Virus record (IMG/VR): IMGVR_UViG_3300041402_000899
Span: 1 to 31,438 of that record
Reading direction: 5' to 3' (one strand)
Source: a virus
Length of the DNA stretch: 31,438 nucleotides
Positions 1 to 7,497 of this stretch are shown one piece after another. How positions within the stretch are numbered: position 1 is the stretch's first letter; every line of letters begins with the position of its first letter. Made by a program: the position numbers and the translations under genes. The notes under the pieces are model-generated. The model saw nothing but the letters and a program-made list of their open reading frames with translations, was not told where the DNA came from and did no database searches.

Positions 1-75
1 CTACAGATCGCACAGGCCGATAGATATGAAATGCGAGTCTATTTGTTAGGGTTTATTCGTGGTTTACACGGGTAA
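1..75 (+). CDS. 3' end of an unidentified upstream gene (partial)
   Basis: Reading from base 1 gives 24 sense codons ending in TAA at 73-75. The tail of the product reads RYEMRVYLLGFIRGLHG. The start lies outside the window. The reading frame is open and looks protein-like, but it is too short to assign a family. It ends 23 bases before the terminase small subunit gene on the same strand, so it may be the last gene of the preceding block. Confidence 0.4.
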   Translation, partial: LQIAQADRYEMRVYLLGFIRGLHG

Positions 76-91
76 AAAAATAAAGTAAACC
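61..91. repeat. Inverted repeat before terminase small subunit gene
   Basis: GGTTTAC (61-67) and GTAAACC (85-91) form a perfect 7-base inverted repeat with a 17-base AT-rich spacer. The right arm ends 7 bases before the terminase ATG at 99. Terminase small subunits often bind DNA near their own gene, so this could be a packaging or autoregulatory site. It could also be chance in AT-rich DNA. No RBS-like purine run directly precedes the ATG. Confidence 0.3.
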
Positions 92-98
92 TAATATT

Positions 99-731
99 AT
101 GAAATTAGTCACTAGGGCAGAGATGGCGCGGCTTTGTGGGGTTAGTAAACCTGGCATAGCCAAGGCCATAAAACTTGGCGTGGTCAATCTTATTGGTGAT
201 GGCCGTTCAGCCAGGATTGATATTACTGATCCTGTGAATGTTGATTACATAAACCGGGAAGAGCACAATTGTGGCGGCAAGAATGATGTCCGCAGTACAC
301 CAGGTACTAAATCTGATAACCCGCTTCCACCGCCACCTTCATCATCTCCAGACAGGCCGGTCATAAACAGCCTTGACGATATCAACGAAACAAACCTGTT
401 CCTTCTCACTAAATCTGATATTGATAAGCTTAAAGCATACGAACAAGCATTGTCTGCCAGGCTGAAACGGGAAGAGTCCAGGGGGAAGCTGATATCCAGA
501 ACACTTGTCCGTTCAATTTTCCACAAACTTTACACGGTAGACAACAATGAATTAAAATCCATGGAGGATAAATTGACCCCTTCGATATGTGGATTATTTG
601 GTGAGCATGATGACTCTGAAAATGCTGTTGCTGTGCGGAAGTTATTAAACAATGAAATCACGAAGGCTTTACGGCATATAAAACGGATTTTAAACGACCA
701 TCTTAAAAAGATTGAAGTTGAAAAAATATGA
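99..731 (+). CDS. Terminase small subunit (DNA-recognition subunit)
   Basis: The small terminase subunit recognises phage DNA and presents it to the large motor subunit during packaging. The 210-residue product starts with a helix-turn-helix-like segment (residues about 3-30, containing MARLCGVSKPGIAKAI), as in Nu1-type packaging proteins. A proline- and serine-rich linker with PLPPPPSSSP follows at about residues 75-85. The rest is a charged helical C-terminal half that probably oligomerises and contacts the large subunit. The ATG of the large subunit at 728 overlaps this stop (ATGA), so the two are translationally coupled. Assignment rests on the HTH start, size and position; no family-diagnostic motif is visible beyond that. 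Confidence 0.75.
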   Translation: MKLVTRAEMARLCGVSKPGIAKAIKLGVVNLIGDGRSARIDITDPVNVDYINREEHNCGGKNDVRSTPGTKSDNPLPPPPSSSPDRPVINSLDDINETNLFLLTKSDIDKLKAYEQALSARLKREESRGKLISRTLVRSIFHKLYTVDNNELKSMEDKLTPSICGLFGEHDDSENAVAVRKLLNNEITKALRHIKRILNDHLKKIEVEKI

Positions 732-2731
732 GTTCTGATATTGAATTTCTCATAAATTGCAACGATGAAAAGCCGACTGATCCACCGCCTGAATTAATAT
801 CAGAGTATATCAACCACCGCCGGGTGCTGCCGCCAGGTTCCCCCATGCCTGGTCCAATTGATGTTTATTACACCCCATACTTTGTGGAAATTATGGATTG
901 CATGTCTCCTTACTCAGGAGTTGATTGCACTTCAGTGATGAAAGGTGTCCAGATTGGTGCAACAGCAAACTGTGCTGAGAATCCTATTGCCTATTTCATG
1001 GACGCTTTCCCCCAGGAAATTCTTTATTGTTCGGCCACAGACGCCCTGCTTGAAAAATGGACGAAACGGCTTGAGCCTCTAATAGATTCTTGTGGGTACC
1101 GTCACAAAATAGCTGCCCAGGTTGAGAATACTAAATCACGCAAGACCGGCGACAAGATGTATTCGAAAGAATATCCAGGTGGATCTCTTTCAATGACCAG
1201 TCTGCAGTCTCCGGCCGGGTTACGTTCTGAATCAAAACGGATATTGATCGTTGATGAGATTGACGGGGCCCCCCCCAAGCTGACAACCGGTGAAGGTTCA
1301 GCCCTGTCTGTCCTTTCTGGGCGTATAGCCGCTTATGGCAGTCGTGGGAAAAAGATGGAGTTTTCCACACCATCAACAATAGAAAAATCTGTAATAAATA
1401 AGCAATATCTTGCGGGCGATCAAAGAAGATTCAATGTGCCTTGCCCGGAGTGCGGCGCTGAACAGGTTCTCGAATTTAAACAACTGCGGCCTGAATATAT
1501 CAATGATATTTTAGATCATGTTTACTATGAGTGCGAGCATTGCCAATATAAAATATTGAATCATCATAAAACCAAGATGCTTGTCAAAGGTATCTGGCGG
1601 CCGACTGCAACTGCACGCAGCAAAAACCACCGCAGCTACCACATTTCTACTCTTTACTCACCTGTCGGCATGATGTCATGGACTGGAATATACCAAAAAT
1701 ACCTTGATGCCTTGGATGACCCTGACCAGATGCCTTCATTTGTCAACTTATATCTTGGCATGCCTTACAAGGAAGAAGGCTCAAGGCCAGATATCAACAA
1801 AGTTATTTCTTTGCGGGGAAATTATAAAGACGGCACCGTACCAAACGGCACAATTTATCTCACTTTAGCCGCGGATGTTCAGCGTGGATCTAAGATATAT
1901 CAGGACATGAGCCCCGAAGAATTGACGGCAGAGATTGCCAGAATGAAATCAGAGGATAAAAACTTATGGAAAAGCAAATTACCAAGGATAGAGATTGAAG
2001 TTTTTGGAATAGGTTTGTCGTACCGGTCTTGGTCAGTTGATTACAAGGTTTTCTATGGACACACCACACATAATGCCCATGTTGGAGCATTCGAGGAGTT
2101 TTATCAATGGGCTGCAGAACATGAGGGAATGAATTATTACCGTGATGATGGTGTTTTGTTTATGCCACAAATGGTTTTTGTAGATGCTTCTGATGGTGAA
2201 ACACAATCATCTGTTTTTGATTTTTGTGATAGATTTGGACCGAATACTTATCCGGTTATAAATTACGATTGGTTGAAAAAGAAAAAAGACCCCGGCATTG
2301 ACGAGGAAACACAACGAAACTTTGACCGGTATCGTATAGCTAAAAAGAGTAAGGGCGGAGCGGAATATATTCAGATTTCAACCAATTTTTATAAGAAAAC
2401 TTTATACTCTCGTTTGAAAATTGAGCGTGATGGACTGGCAGAAACACAGGCACCGGCATTTTGCGAGTTTCCGAGTGATAGGGCTGATTATTATTTTTCT
2501 ATGCTTACCGGGGAAGAATTAAGGCCAAACGGTTCTTTTTATAATTCTGGTAGACCGGTGGAAGCTCTTGATGTGCGTGTTTATAATATGTGTGCTGCTG
2601 ATGTCTGGCTTGAATCTGCAGTCAGGAAGATGCAAGATAATGCGAGGAAAGCCGGTTACTCTGACTTGGATATTGACAAGCATGATAAAAAATATTTTCT
2701 CAATAAACTTGATTTAAAAATAAATAGTTGA
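728..2731 (+). CDS. Terminase large subunit, GpA family
   Basis: This is the ATP-driven DNA-packaging motor and nuclease of the lambda gpA family (Terminase_GpA), which docks on the portal. The 667-residue length is normal for the family. Visible landmarks in order are a degenerate Walker A-like segment (MKGVQIGATA, about residues 71-81); Walker B followed by catalytic acid (RILIVDEIDG, about 171-180); a CxxC...CxxC zinc finger (CPECG near 238 and CEHC near 268); the family's nuclease-domain opening LAADVQRG (about 379-386); FVDASDG (about 484-490); and the C-terminal EALDVRVYNMCAADV motif (about 611-625). The start codon overlaps the small-subunit stop by 4 bases. A run of eight C's (1269-1276) lies just after Walker B and encodes Ala-Pro-Pro in frame. 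The subunit is intact. Confidence 0.95.
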   Translation: MSSDIEFLINCNDEKPTDPPPELISEYINHRRVLPPGSPMPGPIDVYYTPYFVEIMDCMSPYSGVDCTSVMKGVQIGATANCAENPIAYFMDAFPQEILYCSATDALLEKWTKRLEPLIDSCGYRHKIAAQVENTKSRKTGDKMYSKEYPGGSLSMTSLQSPAGLRSESKRILIVDEIDGAPPKLTTGEGSALSVLSGRIAAYGSRGKKMEFSTPSTIEKSVINKQYLAGDQRRFNVPCPECGAEQVLEFKQLRPEYINDILDHVYYECEHCQYKILNHHKTKMLVKGIWRPTATARSKNHRSYHISTLYSPVGMMSWTGIYQKYLDALDDPDQMPSFVNLYLGMPYKEEGSRPDINKVISLRGNYKDGTVPNGTIYLTLAADVQRGSKIYQDMSPEELTAEIARMKSEDKNLWKSKLPRIEIEVFGIGLSYRSWSVDYKVFYGHTTHNAHVGAFEEFYQWAAEHEGMNYYRDDGVLFMPQMVFVDASDGETQSSVFDFCDRFGPNTYPVINYDWLKKKKDPGIDEETQRNFDRYRIAKKSKGGAEYIQISTNFYKKTLYSRLKIERDGLAETQAPAFCEFPSDRADYYFSMLTGEELRPNGSFYNSGRPVEALDVRVYNMCAADVWLESAVRKMQDNARKAGYSDLDIDKHDKKYFLNKLDLKINS

Positions 2732-2892
2732 TTTTTTTATATTAACGATGTATGGTTTATTCTTATTTGCATAAAGTTTCTAACTTTGGTGGAAAATGCG
2801 CCCAGTATGTGATGTGACATACAACAGATTGAACAAAGCCCGGTTGCTGCGCTTCGCGTATCTTCTGGGCTTTTTTGCGTTCGGTAATTAGA
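2732..2892 (+). promoter_or_regulatory. Structured intergenic region, possible attenuator or small RNA
   Basis: This is the longest clearly gene-free gap in an otherwise gapless operon. A weak sigma70-like pair (TTGATT 2728-2733, TATGGT 2751-2756, 17-base spacing) opens it. A perfect hairpin GTATGT-GATGTG-ACATAC follows at 2805-2822, then the terminator-like stem at 2835-2873. GCCCAG (2800-2805) could alternatively pair with CTGGGC (2865-2870), which would disrupt that terminator. The elements fit either an attenuator controlling the downstream head genes or a short terminated RNA of about 110 bases. No recognised riboswitch motif is seen. The promoter call is weak. Confidence 0.35.
2835..2875 (+). 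terminator. Intrinsic terminator-like hairpin after terL
   Basis: AAAGCCC (2835-2841) pairs with GGGCTTT (2867-2873), and the right arm runs directly into a six-T tract (2871-2876). A small GCG-CTT-CGC stem (around 2849-2857) can form inside the loop. This has the hallmarks of a Rho-independent terminator on the + strand. It would stop transcription between terminase and the portal region unless it is antiterminated, which late phage operons commonly achieve. Confidence 0.55.
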
Positions 2893-3189
2893 ATGGGATG
2901 CCTGTCTCCTACACGAGTAACCGAAATTAAAGCGGAAATTGTTAAACTTGACGAATTAATAGCAGTCGCTGAAGCGGCATATCTTTCTGCATTAACAAAT
3001 TCAGAAATTGTTGAATATCGTTTTGATTCCGGCGAAGGAAGTCAACGAACTGAACGCCGATCCCCCAAACAAATCAGAGAAGAAATCGAAGCATTGCAAT
3101 CCACAAAGGGAAGGCTTGAGCGCAAATTGAACGGCACATCAAATGTAAATATGAATTTGAGACGACGTAGGGGTAGATATTATGTCTGA
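2893..3189 (+). CDS. gpW-like head-tail connector (probable)
   Basis: The product is a small basic protein of 98 residues from the ATG at 2893. A TTG 18 bases upstream is also in frame but lies inside the terminator's T-tract and is a poor start. The N-terminal two-thirds is predicted helical with a charged loop (VEYRFDSGEGSQ), and the protein ends in RRRRGRYYV. Lambda gpW sits at the same place between terminase and portal and has the same layout: short helices, a beta-hairpin and a basic RRG...YV end. gpW proteins seal the filled head and form the platform for tail joining. Similarity is by eye only. The gene overlaps the next one by 8 bases. Confidence 0.55.
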   Translation: MGCLSPTRVTEIKAEIVKLDELIAVAEAAYLSALTNSEIVEYRFDSGEGSQRTERRSPKQIREEIEALQSTKGRLERKLNGTSNVNMNLRRRRGRYYV

Positions 3190-3397
3190 ATCTAATGGGG
3201 AAAAAACTGAAAAGATACCATCCCCCGAAAAACTATTACCACCTATTTATTCTAGGCAACTAAAGTTTCTTGGCGTAGTTATTTGGTCTGACACTAGACA
3301 ACTTGACGAAGAGACTTTTTATAATCGTATCTCTAGTCGTATTAATGGCGATCTTGCCAAAGAATTATTAAAACTCAAAGTGAATGAGAGTGCTTAA
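3182..3397 (+). CDS. Small hypothetical protein between connector and portal
   Basis: This 71-residue protein is not recognised. It has a hydrophilic, proline-containing N-terminus (about residues 1-24), a short hydrophobic patch LKFLGVVIWS (about 28-37) and an amphipathic helical end. It is not a convincing transmembrane protein. An AGGGG run lies 9-13 bases before the ATG. It overlaps the connector by 8 bases and the portal gene by 14 bases, so it is almost certainly co-translated with head-assembly genes. A head-completion or portal-associated role is a guess from position alone. Confidence 0.6.
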   Translation: MSESNGEKTEKIPSPEKLLPPIYSRQLKFLGVVIWSDTRQLDEETFYNRISSRINGDLAKELLKLKVNESA

Positions 3398-5021
3398 TAA
3401 TTTAGCTACTGACATAGTGATGGAAAAAGTCGGTGAATCTTTCCGGCCTAAATCACAACATCAAGCAAATTACCCAGGCGGAATAGGTAGCACAGGTGGG
3501 CGTGGGTATTTTGACAGCTCACGGTCTGCCGGGGGCAAGTGGCCTTATTCTCTATCATCTCCAGGATCATCTTTATTTTTAAATCATCATTCCTTACGGC
3601 AAGGCGCGCGTGTGGCCATGCAGGAATCGCCACAGGGCCGGGCTATTGTTGAGCGTAAAGTCGATGCCATAGCTTATACAGGTATGAAACTTGAGCCAAC
3701 GCCAGACGCTTCTGTTCTTGGTCTAACCCAAGAAGCTTTGGCAGAATGGGCGAAAGATGTATCTAGCCGGTTTCATTTGTTTGCTGGTGACAAAAAACAA
3801 CATCGTGCCGAAACGATGACATTTTATCAGTCGCAATGGCTATACTCATATTTTAAAGAACGCGACAACGACATTTTTATTCGGTTGTATTATAGTCCTG
3901 ATCGTTCTTTGCAGAATCCATTACAATTTGAATTTGTTGATCCCGACCAGGTTAAGGGATGCAGTGTCACCGTAAGTTATGGTATTCAATACACTAATGA
4001 CGGTATAGTCAGAGATAGTCGAGGCCGCGAAACTGCCTACAAAATACAAGTAAAAGACGAAAATGGCAGATATAAAGAAGTAACAATCCAGAAAAAAGGC
4101 CCAAAGTCAGGCCGTATATTCATGTTGCATGGTTTCCGTCCGGAATATGCCGGGCAGGGTCGAGGTTTTACTAAACTGGCTCCGATTATTCAGGAACTGG
4201 AGAATTTTACCGATTTTTCAGCAGCACATATAAAGCAAGCTATTAATCAGGCCCAGATTGTCGGTTGGGTGAAACCATCTGACGATGAGGACACCGTACC
4301 TGTTTTTGATGAGAATTTGACAACACATGGGGCTGGGCCAGCTGCCAATAATTTCAGTAATGATTCTGACGAAGCAACAGATAGCATTCCGCTTAATGGG
4401 TTTGAATGCTACGACATGCCTGAATCTACTTTTGGCAACCCTGGCAGCACATTCTTGCAGTCATTGACCAAGGGTGCAGATATAACTCTGGCCAACCCGA
4501 ATGCGCCATCAACAACATACGATAGATTTCAAGATGCTTTTTTAACTTCTCTTTCGGCTTGTTCAGGAACACCGCTGGAAGTAGTTCACATGAAATTTGG
4601 TAATAGCTTTTCTGCCAGCCGCGCAACCCTTCTCTTGTTTCAGCGCATTGTTGAAATTGAACGGGAAGATATGGGGGCTGATTATCTTAATCCAATTTAT
4701 GAAATGTGGATGTCTGGTGAAATTGCGGGTGGTAGAATTTCTGCTCCTGGTTGGTCCGATCCTAGATTGCGTGCGGCATGGTTAAAGAAAACTTGGCGCG
4801 GGGCTCCGGTTCCAGATATTGACCCCGGTAAATTAGCTAAAGCAAGACGAGATAATATTGAAACAGGTGCAACAAATATTGAACGTGAAGCACAGCAACA
4901 TAGCAATATGAGTGCCACTGATAATATAGCCATTAACAACAGGGTTTATGATGATTACAAGCCTCCAGGGTTTATCAGTGATCCAAACGAATCAACTGAA
5001 CAAGACGACAATGAAAAATAA
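3384..5021 (+). CDS. Portal protein, lambda gpB family
   Basis: The portal forms the dodecameric ring at the unique capsid vertex through which DNA is pumped and to which the neck attaches. The 545-residue product has the lambda-type portal layout. An N-terminal segment carries QESPQGRAIVERKVD, a central clip-wing region follows, and a strongly family-like stretch from about residue 395 contains GTPLEVVHMKFGNSFSASRA and an aromatic helix with EMWMSGEIAGG. The C-terminus is acidic and disordered. The first ATG (3384) overlaps the upstream gene by 14 bases with a weak RBS. An in-frame ATG at 3420 is an alternative. The protein is intact and of usual length. Confidence 0.92.
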   Translation: MRVLNNLATDIVMEKVGESFRPKSQHQANYPGGIGSTGGRGYFDSSRSAGGKWPYSLSSPGSSLFLNHHSLRQGARVAMQESPQGRAIVERKVDAIAYTGMKLEPTPDASVLGLTQEALAEWAKDVSSRFHLFAGDKKQHRAETMTFYQSQWLYSYFKERDNDIFIRLYYSPDRSLQNPLQFEFVDPDQVKGCSVTVSYGIQYTNDGIVRDSRGRETAYKIQVKDENGRYKEVTIQKKGPKSGRIFMLHGFRPEYAGQGRGFTKLAPIIQELENFTDFSAAHIKQAINQAQIVGWVKPSDDEDTVPVFDENLTTHGAGPAANNFSNDSDEATDSIPLNGFECYDMPESTFGNPGSTFLQSLTKGADITLANPNAPSTTYDRFQDAFLTSLSACSGTPLEVVHMKFGNSFSASRATLLLFQRIVEIEREDMGADYLNPIYEMWMSGEIAGGRISAPGWSDPRLRAAWLKKTWRGAPVPDIDPGKLAKARRDNIETGATNIEREAQQHSNMSATDNIAINNRVYDDYKPPGFISDPNESTEQDDNEK

Positions 5022-5033
5022 AGGAGATTTATA

Positions 5034-5291
5034 ATGCCTAATCCAGCTATAATTACATGCACAAAAGACACTTGGACAAAAGTTGCAACTAATGTAGCTA
5101 CAGGGGCTATTTATCAACTCACAGTCGGGAAATGCTTTCAAACATATAGGTTGACCGGAGATACGGCCCCTACAAATTTACTAGAAGGTGTAGATTTAAT
5201 TACTCCGGTAGACACTATCCAGGCATCCGCTGGCATTGACGTATATATTTACAGCAAGGGCGCAGATAGGAAAGTGAGGGTGGACACATGA
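5034..5291 (+). CDS. Small unknown beta-rich protein, possible virion component
   Basis: This 85-residue protein has no recognised family. It is rich in beta-forming residues (TWTKVATNVATGAIYQLTVG, then YRLTGDTAP and IDVYIYSKGADRKVRVDT), which suggests a single small beta-sandwich or barrel domain of the kind seen in capsid or spike accessories. A strong AAGGAG ribosome binding site precedes the ATG. It is the first of three tightly linked unknown genes between portal and protease. The last codon overlaps the next ATG (ATGA), so it is translationally coupled to the 190-residue protein. Confidence 0.7.
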   Translation: MPNPAIITCTKDTWTKVATNVATGAIYQLTVGKCFQTYRLTGDTAPTNLLEGVDLITPVDTIQASAGIDVYIYSKGADRKVRVDT

Positions 5292-5860
5292 TCGGCAATG
5301 ACCCGACCGGCACAAGCAAGCTTGACAATGCTGCAACTGATGGTTTGCTTGGTACTCCTGATAGTCTAGCTTATCGTGTCCATGAAATTGAGCGTCATTT
5401 ACACAATCAAGAGAAATGGTTTGGCCTGGCTGGTGTCCCTTCTGGCGAAACACACGTTGCTGATCGTATGGCCGGTGGTATCGCCCCATTTCAATTAGTT
5501 GCTGGTGTTGATGATTTTGGCGCATGGGTGCAAATCTTAGGTTCTGACGATACCCCGGTAATTGCCGGTAATGTGAAAATTGATGGTCATAGATTCATGG
5601 TGATTGATACAAATTCAACAAACCCTTTTATTGTCCAATTTGTGGTAGGTGAGTCTTCGGAAATTGCGGCAAAAATTGCGGCTGAAGAATTTACAGAGGC
5701 ACCGTATATTTCTGCAACAAACAATAACGATTCCGGTATTTCTGATATTATGTCTAGGCGAGCTGATGCGGGATCAAAGGTATGGGCTAGATGTGCATGC
5801 ATTGGTAGTAGTGGTAGCCTGTTTGATTTCTATTTCGGAATACATGAGTATGAGGGTTAA
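5288..5860 (+). CDS. Unknown protein in portal-protease gap, possible virion component
   Basis: The 190-residue product is not recognised. An N-terminal helical segment (about residues 25-45, YRVHEIERHLHNQEKWFGLAG) precedes a beta-rich domain from about residue 65 onward with FGAWVQILGSDDTP, a FMVIDTNS strand and the terminal LFDFYFGIHEYEG. A short helix leading into a beta domain resembles the anchor-plus-head design of capsid fibres or decoration proteins. That is inference. GGGTGG precedes the start and the gene shares ATGA with its upstream neighbour. It lies three bases from the next gene. Confidence 0.7.
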   Translation: MIGNDPTGTSKLDNAATDGLLGTPDSLAYRVHEIERHLHNQEKWFGLAGVPSGETHVADRMAGGIAPFQLVAGVDDFGAWVQILGSDDTPVIAGNVKIDGHRFMVIDTNSTNPFIVQFVVGESSEIAAKIAAEEFTEAPYISATNNNDSGISDIMSRRADAGSKVWARCACIGSSGSLFDFYFGIHEYEG

Positions 5861-5863
5861 TAT

Positions 5864-6400
5864 ATGATTGGTGCAGGTTCACCGATAAATCAATTTGGTG
5901 CAATACCATTCATGACTCTTTCTAATGCAAAAGTTATGGAGGGTATTGCGTTTTCCATGAGAAAGCGTTTTGCCATTGCTAAAAGCACATCAATTGACAT
6001 AGTATTGGACCCAACAGCATTTACAGGCAAAGCATGGGTGGTATTACCAATTGCTTTTGAGGCTATTGCTGGGCCGATATTGGTTGATATTTATTCAGGG
6101 GTAACGGCTAATAATGACGGAACGCTAGTGTCTATGTTTAATCGTAATCTTGTTATTGGGACACCACCAGTGGCCATAGCAAGACTAGATCCAACTAATG
6201 TTATTCTTCCTGGGACCCCACCGATTGAATATTTAATTCCAAGTGATGGGCAGGGTGCCACAGTTCAGGCCGGTACTGGTGGTGATTCCTTGGTGGCTAA
6301 TGTAGATTTTTCAAAAAAACTACTCGTAAGATTTACAAACAGCGATACGGTATCTGATGCTGTTGTCGGTGTAAAAGTTGACTTTTTTGAGGTTCAATAA
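5864..6400 (+). CDS. Unknown beta-rich protein before prohead protease
   Basis: This 178-residue protein has no recognised family. It appears to be all-beta, with alternating hydrophobic strands (WVVLPIAFEAIAGPILVDIYSG at about residues 59-80, and LLVRFTNSDT and VGVKVDFFEVQ near the end). There are no membrane segments or signal peptide. GAGGG lies upstream of the ATG, and the stop overlaps the protease ATG by one base (TAATG). Together with the two preceding genes it forms a three-gene insertion into the standard portal-protease order. An outer-capsid accessory is the simplest guess. Confidence 0.7.
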   Translation: MIGAGSPINQFGAIPFMTLSNAKVMEGIAFSMRKRFAIAKSTSIDIVLDPTAFTGKAWVVLPIAFEAIAGPILVDIYSGVTANNDGTLVSMFNRNLVIGTPPVAIARLDPTNVILPGTPPIEYLIPSDGQGATVQAGTGGDSLVANVDFSKKLLVRFTNSDTVSDAVVGVKVDFFEVQ

Positions 6401-7494
6401 TGGCTAAAAAAATAATTATACGCGGTTTTATTGGTATCAGCGAAAATGCCACACCTCAATTCTTAGAAAAAGAGTTGTTATCGGCTAATGGTGGCGAAAT
6501 TGATCTTGAATTTTCATCAGGTGGCGGATTCGTTTTCCCTGGTTTGGAAATGGCAAATATGGTCAAGAATTACTCAGGTAAAATTGTTGCCAAAATAACT
6601 GGTCTTGCTGCATCAATGTCTAGTTATATTCCGATGATGGCCGATGAAGTAATTGCTGAAGATAATGCCGTTTTTATGATACATAATGTGTCTGGATTCT
6701 CTTTTGGTGATTTCAGGGAAGCAGCGAAGGTTGCAAAACACTTAGAATCTCTTCGTGATGTTCTGGCCAAAGCATATGTTGCGAAAACAGGGAAATCTAT
6801 TGCTGAGGTTCAAGGACTGATGGACGATGAGTCATTTTTTTATGGTGATGAAATCGTTGATGACGGATTTGCAGATAAAATGGTTGAGGCGAAGAGTGGT
6901 GATGATAATGATAAAGATACCGCTGTTGCTTTGGCTCAAGCTGAAATAAAAGAGTGTGCTGCTCAAATGAAATCAAGCAGCATTAATATTAGTGAAGATT
7001 TTGAACGGGCTGTAGCCTATCATGATGAAATTGGTTTTGAATCGGCAAATAGTGCCGACCAAAATAAATCCCCCGCTTCAGCGGGAAAACCCCCACAGGA
7101 GGCCATTATTATGAATTTGAAAGAACTTTTGGCCGCGAATCCCGAAGCAAAGGCCGAACATGATGCATTGATTATTAATGCAAAAAATGAAGCAAGAGCA
7201 GAAGGGGAAGCGGCTGGGAAAGAGACAATGAAAGCGGCGTTTACCGCGGCAATTCCGATTTTGTCAAGTGACAGTTATCCGGAATCAGTTAAAAAACGAG
7301 TCAGCGCGAAGGCGGAGGCCGGTGATGTTGAGGGTCTTGCGGATTTCGTGGCATTGCACGACATGAACACCGAGCAGGCCAATGGCGAAGAAGCAGGAGG
7401 GGAAGAAGGTGATGAAACTCTACCGGACGCCAATGCTGATTCCCAGTCTAATTTTGACAGCAAAAAGCAGCGTTTGTCTGCAATGGGGGCATAG
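6400..7494 (+). CDS. ClpP-type prohead protease fused to scaffold domain
   Basis: The product is a capsid maturation protease of the lambda gpC / S49-ClpP fold group. It cleaves head proteins and is then lost with the scaffold. The N-terminal half (about residues 1-165) is a ClpP-like domain. The nucleophile is probably Ser72 in GLAASMSSY, and the histidine is probably His95 in MIHNVSG. The stretch SFFYGDEIVDDGFADKM matches the family's closing segment. The C-terminal region from residue 238 is a helical, alanine- and glutamate-rich scaffold that can also be made alone from an internal start. The whole protein is 364 residues, shorter than lambda gpC. It is translationally coupled to the preceding gene (TAATG). 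Confidence 0.9.
   Translation: MAKKIIIRGFIGISENATPQFLEKELLSANGGEIDLEFSSGGGFVFPGLEMANMVKNYSGKIVAKITGLAASMSSYIPMMADEVIAEDNAVFMIHNVSGFSFGDFREAAKVAKHLESLRDVLAKAYVAKTGKSIAEVQGLMDDESFFYGDEIVDDGFADKMVEAKSGDDNDKDTAVALAQAEIKECAAQMKSSSINISEDFERAVAYHDEIGFESANSADQNKSPASAGKPPQEAIIMNLKELLAANPEAKAEHDALIINAKNEARAEGEAAGKETMKAAFTAAIPILSSDSYPESVKKRVSAKAEAGDVEGLADFVALHDMNTEQANGEEAGGEEGDETLPDANADSQSNFDSKKQRLSAMGA
7072..7085 (+). promoter_or_regulatory. Hairpin just before the nested scaffold RBS
   Basis: CCCGC (7072-7076) and GCGGG (7081-7085) form a 5-base-pair GC stem with a TTCA loop, ending 11 bases before the AGGAGG at 7097. No T tract follows, so it is not a terminator. It could keep the internal ribosome binding site exposed or modulate ribosomes translating the protease frame. 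Functional meaning is inferred from placement only. Confidence 0.35.
7111..7494 (+). CDS. Nested in-frame scaffold protein (Nu3-like)
   Basis: An AGGAGG (7097-7102) sits 8 bases before ATG 7111, which is in frame with the protease at its Met238. This start gives a separate 127-residue protein identical to the protease C-terminus. It begins MNLKELLAANPEAKAEHDAL, is strongly helical and acidic, and contains a glycine-glutamate-rich stretch (EEAGGEEGDE) before the tail. Lambda makes its scaffold Nu3 from inside gene C in the same way, so the arrangement is expected for this head type. The RBS is stronger than that of the full-length protease, fitting a scaffold made in excess. Confidence 0.75.
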   Translation: MNLKELLAANPEAKAEHDALIINAKNEARAEGEAAGKETMKAAFTAAIPILSSDSYPESVKKRVSAKAEAGDVEGLADFVALHDMNTEQANGEEAGGEEGDETLPDANADSQSNFDSKKQRLSAMGA

Positions 7495-7497
7495 GTC

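Noticed and set aside
1269-1276. Run of eight C's inside the terminase large subunit gene, a possible phase-variation tract
   Set aside because: It encodes Ala-Pro-Pro in frame just after Walker B. An essential packaging enzyme is an unlikely phase-variable target and the gene is intact.
2875-2892. TTG start giving a longer connector protein
   Set aside because: The TTG lies in the terminator T tract with no RBS. ATG at 2893 is the better start.
7072-7085. GC hairpin as a transcription terminator
   Set aside because: No T tract follows, and the sequence lies in the middle of the protease reading frame.
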